64,000 bases of DNA from Candidatus Argoarchaeum ethanivorans (lineage in GTDB: Archaea > Halobacteriota > Methanosarcinia > Methanosarcinales > EX4572-44): contig RPGO01000005.1 of the NCBI GenBank assembly GCA_004193545.1, positions 62,001-126,000 of the forward strand, in the 5' to 3' direction. The notes under the pieces are model-generated. The model was not told the origin of the DNA. It saw nothing but the letters and a program-made list of their open reading frames with translations, and made no database searches. Numbering within the stretch: position 1 is the first letter of the stretch; the number at the start of each line of letters is the position of its first letter. Made by a program: the position numbers and the translations under genes. Shown one piece after another: positions 53,305-61,789 of this stretch.

Positions 53305-54978
53305 ATGAATATGAAAAGAAGAATATTTGTATCAGCAGTACTTTCGGTGCTGCTGCTTGCAGCGTTGGCTGCCAATGCCAATGCCGCCGAGGTGAAGATC
53401 AATGCAAGCGATGGCGCGGCAGACGACTGGTTTGGCATGAGCGTTGCAATATCCGGCGACTATGCGGTCGTGGGTGCTTATGGGAATGATGACGCTGGCT
53501 CGAATTCAGGCTCAGCCTACATCTATAAGCGCGACGGAACAGCGTGGACCGAGGAGGCTAAGATCAATGCAAGCGATGATGCGGAAGGCGACTACTTCGG
53601 CTACAGCGTTGCAATATCCGGCGACTATGCGGTCGTGGGCGCTTATAGGAATGATGACGCTGGCTCGAATTCAGGCTCAGCCCACATCTATAAGCGCGAC
53701 GGAACCACGTGGACAGAAGAGGCTAAGATCAATGCAAGCGATGGTGCGGCATTAGACTACTTCGGCTACAGCGTTGCAATATCAGGCGACTGTGCGGTTG
53801 TGGGTGCTTATGGGAATGATGACGCTGGCTCGAATTCAGGCTCAGCCCACATCTATAAGCGCGACGGAACCACGTGGACAGAAGAGGCTAAGATCAATGC
53901 AAGCGATGGTGCGGCATTAGACTACTTCGGCTACAGCGTTGCAATATCAGGCGACTGTGCGGTTGTGGGTGCTTATGGGAATGATGACGCTGGCTCGAAT
54001 TCAGGCTCAGCCCACATCTATAAGCGCGACGGAACCACGTGGACAGAAGAGGCTAAGATCAATGCAAGCGATGGTGCGGCAGAAGACTACTTCGGCTACA
54101 GCGTTGCAATATCAGGCGACTGTGCGGTTGTGGGTGCTTATGGGAATGATGACGCTGGCTCGAATTCAGGCTCAGCCCACATCTATAAGCGCGACGGAAC
54201 CACGTGGACAGAAGAGGCTAAGATCAATGCAAGCGATGGTGCGGCATTAGACTACTTCGGCTACAGCGTTGCAATATCAGGCGACTGTGCGGTTGTGGGT
54301 GCTTATGGGAATGATGACGCTGGCTCGTATTCAGGCTCAGCCTACATCTATAAGCGCGACGGAACCACGTGGACACAGCAGGATAAGATCAATGCAAGCG
54401 ATGGCACGGAATACGACTACTTTGGCAGGAGCGTTGCAATATCAGGCGACTGTGCGGTTGTGGGTGCTTATGGGAATGATGACGCTGGCTCGAATTCAGG
54501 CTCAGCCTACATCTATACGATCGGAATATTCTCCTGCGATGCGGACGGCAACCCAATGGATCAGTTTGCTCCGGGAGAGACCGTTTACGTCACGGGAACC
54601 AATCTTGCCGCAAGCACCAGTTACAAACTCTGGATTCAGGATGAGGCGGTGAGTGAGGGGAAGATTCTCGCTACAGGCGAAGACCCATCACCAGACGGAC
54701 AGGAGTCGGTTGCTACTTATGCCAACGGAACGCTTCCGGTCACCGCGATCTGGACTATCGACCCGGATGCTGCCATTACCCACACCGAATACGACATCGT
54801 TGCAGACAATCAGGCGGCAGGAGTGGTAGGCACATACAACGCAACAAGTGACCTGCTGGATTCTACAAGTGTGGCTGGATTCGTTGCACCGGTGCCAGAG
54901 CTGCCAACGGTGGTGCTAACGCTTGCGGGTCTGCTTGTGCTTGTTGGGTACTTCAGATACAACCGGCGGAAGGACTGA
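53305..54978 (+). CDS. Secreted FG-GAP-like repeat surface protein with PEF-CTERM-like anchor
   Basis: A 557-residue secreted protein. Signal peptide: RRIFVSAVLSVLLLAALAA then NANAAE. Seven 55-residue repeats (AKINASDG..DYFGYSVAISG, GDYAVVGAYGNDDAGSNSGS, AHIYKRDGTTWTEE) resemble FG-GAP/integrin-like beta-propeller blades, so seven units could close one seven-bladed propeller. An Ig-like domain follows (DQFAPGETVYVTGTNLAAST). The C-terminus is VPELPTVVLTLAGLLVLVGY plus RRKD, like the PEF-CTERM sorting signal, implying archaeosortase-type anchoring. I place the start at 53305 after GGAGG; an ATG at 53266 precedes the ribosome site. It may serve in adhesion or aggregation. Confidence 0.85.
   Translation: MNMKRRIFVSAVLSVLLLAALAANANAAEVKINASDGAADDWFGMSVAISGDYAVVGAYGNDDAGSNSGSAYIYKRDGTAWTEEAKINASDDAEGDYFGYSVAISGDYAVVGAYRNDDAGSNSGSAHIYKRDGTTWTEEAKINASDGAALDYFGYSVAISGDCAVVGAYGNDDAGSNSGSAHIYKRDGTTWTEEAKINASDGAALDYFGYSVAISGDCAVVGAYGNDDAGSNSGSAHIYKRDGTTWTEEAKINASDGAAEDYFGYSVAISGDCAVVGAYGNDDAGSNSGSAHIYKRDGTTWTEEAKINASDGAALDYFGYSVAISGDCAVVGAYGNDDAGSYSGSAYIYKRDGTTWTQQDKINASDGTEYDYFGRSVAISGDCAVVGAYGNDDAGSNSGSAYIYTIGIFSCDADGNPMDQFAPGETVYVTGTNLAASTSYKLWIQDEAVSEGKILATGEDPSPDGQESVATYANGTLPVTAIWTIDPDAAITHTEYDIVADNQAAGVVGTYNATSDLLDSTSVAGFVAPVPELPTVVLTLAGLLVLVGYFRYNRRKD
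53395..54550 (+). repeat. 165-bp tandem coding repeats
   Basis: GACGCTGGCTCG recurs at 53491, 53656, 53821, 53986, 54151, 54316 and 54481, an exact 165-base period. Units 3 to 6 are almost identical in DNA and unit borders keep a GAATTC in most copies, showing recent homogenisation. The array is prone to expansion or contraction. Confidence 0.95.
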
Positions 54979-55129
54979 GGTGGCTAAAAGGGGCATCATC
55001 CCAAGCAGTTTGGAAAAACAAAACCAATATCTGATTAACCTGTTCGGAAAACCACAGAGGACACAGAGAAAAAACAATGACCTTCTGTGGTTAATTTTTT
55101 TTGCCATGACTGGCACCGTCTAAAAATCA

Positions 55130-55255
55130 AGTTAAAAGTGACTTATCACCGCGGAGAACGCGGAGTTTTAAGACCGCTACGAGCCTCTGCGTTCTCCGCG
55201 TGCTCTGCGGTAAAACTTGCGGATACAGTGACAACACTCAGATTTTCCGATTGTG
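55130..55255. repeat. Nested GC-rich palindromic dispersed element, copy B
   Basis: Inner arms CGCGGAGAACG (from 55150) and CGTTCTCCGCG (to 55200), with ACCGCGGAG repeated against CTCTGCGGT near 55203-55212, and outer AAAATCAAGTT / ATTTTCCGATTGTGCC flanks matching copy A at 39420-39560. The same 5' and 3' flanking words in both copies define an element of roughly 130-145 bases. Confidence 0.75.
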
Positions 55256-55343
55256 CCATGACACGAATTTAGCAGTGTTGATTCGTGGCATTCGTGATTG
55301 CTCCGAACACCACGTAATGTGACAGTCCCAATCAAAAGCAAAT

Positions 55344-55351
55344 TTTATATA
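55344..55351 (+). promoter_or_regulatory. TATA box of the thermosome gene
   Basis: TTTATATA within AAATTTTATATAGG. Start predicted near 55375. GAGGT at 55382-55386 is the ribosome site for the ATG at 55393. Confidence 0.7.
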
Positions 55352-55392
55352 GGCGTGCAGGTGTATACCGCATATTTTGTTGAGGTAAAAAT

Positions 55393-57087
55393 ATGGCAGG
55401 TAATATTAATCAACCAGTTATTATACTAAGCAATGATTCTGCACAAACGAAAGGCAGAGACGCACTGGATAGAAATATAAGTGCTGCTAAGGCTATTGCA
55501 GAGACTGTACGAAGCACTCTTGGACCAGTTGGTCTTGATAAGATGATCGTTGGCTCCAAGGAAGGAATTACAATCACAAACGATGGTTGCACGATTTTAC
55601 AGACTATTGAAGCTGAAAATCCTGCAGCAAGAATGATGATTGAAGTTGCTCAAGCAATGGAAAAAGGGGTAGGAGATGGAACCACCTCGTCTACAGTGTT
55701 TGCATCCGAACTTCTCTCGCATGCACAGGAACTACTTGATGAAAAAGTTCATCCCACAACTATTATTAAAGGATACCATTTAGCTTCAGTAAAGGCATTA
55801 GAACTGCTGAATGAACTATCAGAAACGATCGAGGTTCAACAAAAAGAGCTTGAGGAAATTACCAATACTGCTATTAACAGCAGGGGAAGTGAGAAGACTA
55901 AAGAATTGCTGTCAGAAGTCAGTGTTAAAGCTGCCCTTAAAGCTGAAAAAGATGGTAAGATTAATGTTGACACTGATGTGCATATCTTAAATGCGGATGG
56001 TGTCAAAGCAGAGGATACGCACGTCGTAAATGGGATTGCGATGTTTAGCAAGCGAGCTAATGAAGATATGCCAACACGCATAGAAAATGCAAAGATAGCA
56101 CTGGTAAATGACATGGAGCCAAAAGACATCGGCAGCAAGATGGGGACAGTTAGTCTTGGCCCGAAGATTAAATTAGAGATTGATACTGCAGAAAAATTAC
56201 AAATGTTTTCTGATGCAAAGAGCATGCCGCTGCGTAAGATTATTAATCGAGTGGCTGAGCTTGGAGTAAATGTTGTGCTGTGTAAGACAGGAATCAGGGA
56301 AGAGATTGTCTACGAGTTTGCTAAAAGAGGAATCTTCGCAGTTAAGATAGCAAGTGAAGAAGAAGTTGAAGTGGTTGCAAGAGCTACCGGGGCACGACTC
56401 ATACCTCACGCGGAAAGACTTTCTGATAGCGATCTTGGACATGCCAAACTTGTTGAAGAGCGTGGAAAGAAGGACAAAGAAATAGTCTACTTCGAGGACT
56501 GCCAGAACCCCAATATTGTAACCATTGTAACCAGTGGTCGCACAGATATTTCGAATATGGGCAACTCGATTGTCGGTGCACTTCACGTAGTTAAGGATAT
56601 CATCGAAAACAATAAAATAGTCCCTGGTGCCGGAGCTGTTGAGATCGAAATTGCACAGGGAATCAAGGAATATGCACCCAGTGTTCCAGGCAGGGAATAT
56701 CTTGCGATACAAGCCTTTGCAGAAGCTATTGAGTCGATACCTGTGGCTATAGCTAAAAACAGCGGTTTTGCAGCAACAGATATGTTAATCGAGCTGAGAG
56801 CCAAACACAAGAATGGATACAGCAAAGCAGGTATTGATGTAAATACAGGAACAGTAGCCGATGATATTTCCACCAGTGGTATTATCGAACCAGTTAGTGT
56901 GAAGATACAATTGATAAAATCAGCCACTGAAACAGCAAACATGCTGCTTCGCATAGATGATGTGATATCAGTCAGCCGAAGAGCCCCCCCGAGTGAAAAT
57001 ATAAAAGCTCCAGGTGAAATGGGTCCAGATGAAGGGTACTTTAATACAATGTCCCAACCAAATGTTCCATCGAGGCTTGACTACTAA
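55393..57087 (+). CDS. ths: Thermosome subunit (group II chaperonin)
   Basis: A 564-residue group II chaperonin: VRSTLGPVGLDKMIVGSKEG, ITNDGCTILQTIEAENPAAR and GVGDGTTSSTVFASELL hold nucleotide and the catalytic Asp; LRIDDVISVSRRAPP closes the equatorial domain. It folds proteins in the cytoplasm as a double ring. Some positions differ from typical subunits: NDGCTIL instead of NDGATIL, VPGAGAVEIE instead of the usual VAGGGAxE, and the C-terminal tail is DEGYFNTMSQPNVPSRLDY without the glycine/methionine repeats common in thermosomes. It could be a divergent second subunit. A transposon-like insert follows its stop codon directly. Confidence 0.93.
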   Translation: MAGNINQPVIILSNDSAQTKGRDALDRNISAAKAIAETVRSTLGPVGLDKMIVGSKEGITITNDGCTILQTIEAENPAARMMIEVAQAMEKGVGDGTTSSTVFASELLSHAQELLDEKVHPTTIIKGYHLASVKALELLNELSETIEVQQKELEEITNTAINSRGSEKTKELLSEVSVKAALKAEKDGKINVDTDVHILNADGVKAEDTHVVNGIAMFSKRANEDMPTRIENAKIALVNDMEPKDIGSKMGTVSLGPKIKLEIDTAEKLQMFSDAKSMPLRKIINRVAELGVNVVLCKTGIREEIVYEFAKRGIFAVKIASEEEVEVVARATGARLIPHAERLSDSDLGHAKLVEERGKKDKEIVYFEDCQNPNIVTIVTSGRTDISNMGNSIVGALHVVKDIIENNKIVPGAGAVEIEIAQGIKEYAPSVPGREYLAIQAFAEAIESIPVAIAKNSGFAATDMLIELRAKHKNGYSKAGIDVNTGTVADDISTSGIIEPVSVKIQLIKSATETANMLLRIDDVISVSRRAPPSENIKAPGEMGPDEGYFNTMSQPNVPSRLDY

Positions 57088-57093
57088 AAACTC

Positions 57094-57243
57094 GGTAGTG
57101 TCCCATAAACCGTTACGTTGAATTAACAATCATCGGGATTGATGGCGATTTTACATAATTTTGATGTGTCATTCAAAATCACCACCAGTAGGGTGCATAA
57201 AAAATAGAAAATTGTGATAGGTCACGAAAGTTAGTACACTACC
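57094..57243. mobile_element. 150-bp MITE with GGTAGTGT ends and 8-bp target duplication
   Basis: The ends GGTAGTGT (57094-57101) and ACACTACC (57236-57243) are inverted repeats. Flanks AAAAACTC (57086-57093) and GAAAACTC (57244-57251) form an 8-base duplication with one mismatch. There is no coding capacity. GGTAGTGT-type ends and 8-base duplications are seen with IS256-family elements, so it may be mobilised by one. It lies directly after the thermosome stop codon. Confidence 0.65.
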
Positions 57244-57462
57244 GAAAACTCTGTCCTCAAAATTATAAATTTTTAGCTGTTTATATTTTTTTAGTGTGTA
57301 GGAAAGTATAAACGTTGGACTGAACCCCTCAAAGTGGACACTTAGAAGCCGTCAAATTAGCTTTTTGATTTAAGACTCTATCTCGACTTTCAAACATGTG
57401 CGAAAAATCGATAGCTGAAGCCTTCATCCACATAGTCCCCACCAAAACATTAAGCCCCCCTA

Positions 57463-59142
57463 CTACTGATTTCTCTGCCCAGTGATAAATTTCCCAAGAT
57501 TCGGATGGGAGAACAATCTGGCTTGTGTGGAATTCATTTCCTCAACCACCAACCCAAGCCCGGTTTCACTATCCTTCGCAAGCGCAACACGTATCCCAGC
57601 AAGCTCCTCTACGAGATGTTTTAGACTTATATTAAAATGTTTGCACAGTCGGGCTAAGTATCTATAAAAAAGAAGTCCTGTTATGCAAAGAAATGTGTGT
57701 ACTCTGATGTTAGTGTCCTTATGGTGGTTAACAGGTCCTATTGGAACGAGGAATGCATCGCTCAGCAGTTTGAAGTCGTCTTCCACAAGAGATTTCTGGT
57801 TATAAGTCTTTACTATCTTTTCAGAGTGCCATTTGTCCTTATCAGTGAAAATTACCCTCTTTCCGAACCCGTCGTAACGTTCTAACTCCTTATCTTTGAT
57901 CCAATACGTAAGAGATGGCTTTTTCTTACCTTCTGGTACTTCTCCGACCTTATATCCGATTATTGCTCTCTAAATCCTTCCGGATGATCCCGCTTACTTC
58001 TTGCTCCACGCTACTTACTTCTTGCTCCACGCTACTTGCATCCCGCTCCTTGCCTCTGTTGCTCTCAAGCCTTCTTTTCAGATCAGCAAATTTATCCAGC
58101 ATCTTTGACTTTCGTTTCTCATAACTCATAACCTGTTTTTTGTACGAGGCATCGCTATACGCAACGACTGTGGTGAATTCCCGCCCAAAGAACGTATATT
58201 CTGTTCAGTAACCATATATTTTGTGACCTTTTTGGTTTGTGTACAGGTATTTGTACTTATCAAGCGGCATTCTCAGCAAATCCCTTACCTGCTCGTGCTT
58301 TGCAGATGCTACAATGTGCATGTCGGACAATACATCTACAATATTCACTTCTGAGTTATTGCCCTTGTCAAAGACCAGTACCAGGTTCTTGGTGGTTATT
58401 TCCAGGTTACTCAACCGTTCTGTGAGCGTGTCCAGCAGTCTTGGGAATATCTTTCTGGTCGTTGCGTGTTTCCTTCATAAGTTTCATGCATAAACGGCAC
58501 GTTATCTTCGGATACTGCAAGCCCAACAGAGATCAGGTTCTTATCGTACCTGAACTGCTTGCTTTTCCCCTTCATAGGCAGTTCCTCTCCCTTTTCGATG
58601 TAGGTAAACCAGTTTGACTCGTCCAGGAAGAGTAAATGCGGCGTTATTCCCATTTTAATCATCGCAGCGCACAGATCGTCCTATATCTTCCTGCTGGTCT
58701 CCTGATCTACGTATTTGTAGTGATTTAAGAAGTTCTGGCAGCTCAGTTGGTGCGGGAACTTCCAGAGTGTGCTGGGTGTGGACTTGTTAAACCACGTCTG
58801 CATGGAATTCTCTGATAATGCCCCATCGTCCCGCCCAATAATGTTTAGAAGGAGATACTCGTCAGCTGTTAAGCCTTCTATCTTCTTGTTGGTATGCCGG
58901 TTTACGATGTCAATGAAGTTCAGTTCATCGGATACGGCGAGGAGAGCAGCGGTCTTTCCGTACTGGAACGATTTCAGCTTGATGTGCGGCAGATCCTTTG
59001 ATTGTTTCACGCACTCTCGTATTTTCTCTGCTGTTCCAAGATATTCCTGCCACGTTCTCCTTACAACTCCGTTGACCATTTTTCGTTCTGTTACGTACCA
59101 GTAGATGCGCCCCTTCTTTTTCTTCTTTTCTAAAAAAACCAT
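57463..59142 (-). pseudogene. IS1634/IS4-type transposase, second broken copy
   Basis: Five minus-strand frames from 59142 down to 57463 piece together a transposase of the same broad type as at 18142 but only distantly similar. The N-terminus is KKKKGRIYWYVTERKMVNGV, the DDE parts include LLFLDESNWFTYIEKGEE and NLVLVFDKGNNSEV, and the C-terminal helix reads VHTFLCITGLLFYRYLARL. Several frameshifts and stops separate the parts. Two copies of AGGGGACTA-like sequence (59153 and 59224) lie before the start, resembling the doubled end of the other element. Confidence 0.7.
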
Positions 59143-59340
59143 GTATTACTAATAGGGGACTATAGTATATACATATTTTGATTAATTATCGCTATGAATA
59201 GATGTAAAATTAATTATTGATTAGTAGGGGACTAACATCTGAAATGATCGACGCAGGCATCTGCTATCGAAAAATTTTGGAGGATGGGGGTCTTTTCAGT
59301 TATCTTTGAAAGTCAAGAAACTCTTCCAATCATCCACATG

Positions 59341-59561
59341 GAAGTTTGCATTCACACAAATCCTCTAATTCGTATTTACCCGATCCAACTGATTAGATTG
59401 CATACCCCAGTCCAATAAAAATATCAGAGTTATATGATTTGAAACCTTCAGGAGAATTTTGAAAACATCCATGCATTCGATCTTGTCAGAGACAACCACC
59501 AGTAAAAAGTCTTATTAATCAAATAGAAACTTTTATTAACTTTTCTTATCTAATCACTATA
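59341..59561. repeat. Inverted duplicate of 61566-61789
   Basis: This 221-base stretch is the reverse complement of 61566-61789, with no substitution and six differences, all in lengths of A or T runs. It contains a copy of the last codons and the downstream region of the gene ending at 61739 (CIHTNPLIRI, then frame loss due to TTT versus TT). It and its partner bracket an IS630 element and other remnants. Confidence 0.92.
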
Positions 59562-59566
59562 GATTA

Positions 59567-60649
59567 TAGTCAAACACCTAACCTTTAGGACTTTTGAATG
59601 TGTGGCGCAAATTTATTAATCCATGATTTAGCGTAACTTAATTTCTTTGAACATTCAAAGAACATCTTTGATATTACACGCTTCAATACATTCAAGTTTT
59701 TTATGAACGTTTTTGAAATCTCCCTCTTTGCATCTTTCCAGATATATTCAATTGGATTGAGATCTGGAGAATATGTAGGAAGGTACACAAGTACAATATC
59801 CAGATTCTCCGCACATTCCTGTACTATTTTTGCCTTGTGAGAACTAAAGTTATCCAGTATTGTGATAATCCTTCCTTTTGGATTTGCCTTTCGAATCCGT
59901 TTTAAGAAACATCGGATATCCTCCTTTTTTGAACGCTTACGAAAACCAATAACTGATCGTCCATTTATTGGATAAAAACCAAAGGTATTTGCCCTAAGTT
60001 TACTGGTATTTTTATAGATGACAGGTTTTCCAAATGACCAGAGCTTTTGAGTATTGGATGTTGTTTGTGGGGATGATTCGTCAAAAAATCCCATTATGTC
60101 TTTATCAGTTACTTCTGGCAATCTTTTTTTAAAATATACTCTGCATCTTTTGGTTTTCGATAATCGAATGAATACGGCTTAGCATAGTTCATTCCAAATC
60201 CACCTAATATTATACGAATCTGTTTTGCACTATATTCTACACCAAATTTCTTGGAAATTAAGCAGTTGTACATCTTTCGTTGTCCAATTGCCACCATCTT
60301 CAAGAATCTTTTTTAATTTCTCCTTCTGAGAAGCTGTTAGTTTTGATGGTCGGCCACCAGCAAATTTTGGTATGATGCCATCATATCCCCCTTCATTCCA
60401 TCGTTCTTGCCAAATATAACCTGTGTTCTTGCTGACACCAACAAAATCCGAAGCCACTTCAACACTTTTATCATTGTATCTGTGCTTGATAAAATATAGC
60501 CTCTTCAACACCGTTGTATCCTTCTCAAGATGTTTGATGCGTTTGGACAAATCTTGAACCGTCAGATGTCTCTTTATTTGAATTTGTTCTGTTTTTACCA
60601 TGGTCCAGTGTATGGCATCTATAAGTCTTAAATGTTTGGTTCATGACTA
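59567..60649. mobile_element. IS630-family insertion sequence
   Basis: TAGTCA at 59567-59572 and TGACTA at 60644-60649 are short inverted ends; each is flanked by TA, the IS630/mariner target dinucleotide. The 1083-base element holds one transposase gene on the minus strand. It sits just inside one arm of the long inverted repeat. Confidence 0.7.
59585..60601 (-). pseudogene. IS630-family DDE transposase, two frame breaks
   Basis: Three frames (60601-60230, 60303-60109, 60121-59585) form one transposase. The N-terminal HTH part includes VGVSKNTGYIWQERWNEGG and KFAGGRPSKLTASQKEKL. The catalytic part keeps all acids: GFFDESSPQ, ITILDNFSSHKA and SPDLNPIEYIWKDAKRE. Both breaks fall in mononucleotide runs: AATTTCC near 60260 and a run of seven A near 60127. 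So the gene may be intact in the cell. Confidence 0.8.
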
Positions 60650-60811
60650 TACATTCATCATTTTTCCTTCCTTGATTGCTTTGCGCAACTCGATAGCCTT
60701 GCAATCGAGAGTTGATTTCTGCACACCGTCTTATCATCATCCATTCTTTATCCATGGAGATGTTTATGTAACACATACCATATATTTATTTATTTCAAGT
60801 TTAACGGAAGA

Positions 60812-61060
60812 CTATAATTCTAAAAGTGGAACGTCGCGAACATTAATTGAAACTGATAAAGCAATAGCAACTGCCCCCGCCATATCACCAGTGCTCGTAT
60901 GTATGGGACGGGGGGATAGTGTTGCAAGCTCAACCACTTGATCAATGTCTGATGATAAAAGCCCAATTGGAGCTGCTCTCATGGCTGAGCCGCATGAGTC
61001 GGAATTGAGCCCTGAATCATGCCAACACGCACCTGATAGCATATTTTTAATTGCCTGCAT
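60812..61060 (-). pseudogene. ADP-ribosylglycohydrolase fragment
   Basis: A minus-strand frame of 82 codons reads CGSAMRAAPIGLL, followed by a spaced IHTSTGDMAGAVAIALSVSI. This matches the G(N)G(S/A)AMR and H-x-x-x-x-x-GA segments of the DraG/ADP-ribosylglycohydrolase fold, which bind the two magnesium ions in the full enzyme. Both ends are missing, so it is a decayed internal piece. Confidence 0.6.
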
Positions 61061-61074
61061 ACTTGTGGTCCAAC

Positions 61075-61575
61075 AGTTCGATTCAGTGAAAGTTTTTCAA
61101 TCAGTTTTTAGCCCAAGGTTCCGTCATTACTCTTCCTGGTTTTTACCTCATCATCCCTCGGTTTGTCTGTCCTTGCAGGACTATGATCTCTTGAATAACA
61201 CCCCTTTTAGCTTTCAATCCACTGGAATTTAGCTGTTTCTGCAATTTTTTCCATATTTCTTCGCTTTTACCTGTTTCAGCCAATTTCTCCCTGAAGTACT
61301 ACACAGTTGAGTAATCTGGAATATTCTCGGGAAAGCCCCAGGAATTTGTGGAAAGATATTCTATCAATTACTTGCCTCTCAAGCGCAGGATATGAAAGAC
61401 CGTGCCACTCCTACAGGATTAAAATCTTGATCGTTACAATCTCATTAATATTTGGTCTGCCACCCTTCACAGTTTTATTTTTGTACATGCCGGCAATGAT
61501 AAGCCCGGATGCATCCCAATCTATCTTGCATATTCTCAGTTCAACGAATAATCGATTAAAGAGTTTATAGTGATT
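61075..61575 (-). pseudogene. IS5-family (ISH1-like) transposase remnant
   Basis: The minus strand reads YKLFNRLFVELRICKIDWDA, AGMYKNKTVKGGRPNINEIV, then after a TAG EWHGLSYPALERQVIDRISF and HKFLGLSREYSRLLNC, the N-terminal half of an IS5/ISH1-type transposase. A shifted piece at 61075-61210 (KGLKAKRGVIQ, TEPWAKN) continues toward the catalytic part. Stops and frameshifts make it non-functional. Confidence 0.7.
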
Positions 61576-61789
61576 AGATAAGAAAAAAAAGTTAATAAAA
61601 GTTTCTATTTTGATTAATAAGACTTTTTACTGGTGGTTGTCTCTGACAAGATCGAATGCATGGATGTTTTTCAAAATTCTCCTGAAGGTTTCAATCATAT
61701 AACTCTGATATTTTATTGGACTGGGGTATGCAATCTAATCAGTTGGATCGGGTAATACGAATTAGAGGATTTGTGTGAATGCAAACTTC
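61566..61789. repeat. Inverted duplicate of 59341-59561
   Basis: Partner arm of the 220-base inverted repeat. It covers the last 17 codons and 3' flank of the minus-strand gene at 61739. The arms differ only by A/T run lengths (for example eight T here versus four at 59541). Confidence 0.92.

Larger units (their letters stand above)
54979..55392. other. Intergenic region with dispersed repeats before the thermosome gene
   Basis: Contains the GC-rich nested palindrome (see next entry), CACCACGTAATGTGACAGTC at about 55310, which echoes part of the 17251 repeat family, and the thermosome promoter. No gene is supported. Confidence 0.6.

Noticed and set aside
53444-54652. Alternative-frame ORFs over the 165-bp repeat array
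   Set aside because: They are open only because the repeat period is a multiple of three; their peptides merely repeat and lack start signals, while the main frame has a signal peptide, ribosome site and anchor.
60600-60941. 113-codon plus-strand frame
   Set aside because: It is antisense to the ADP-ribosylglycohydrolase fragment and runs over a decayed hairpin copy near 60684; no coding signals.
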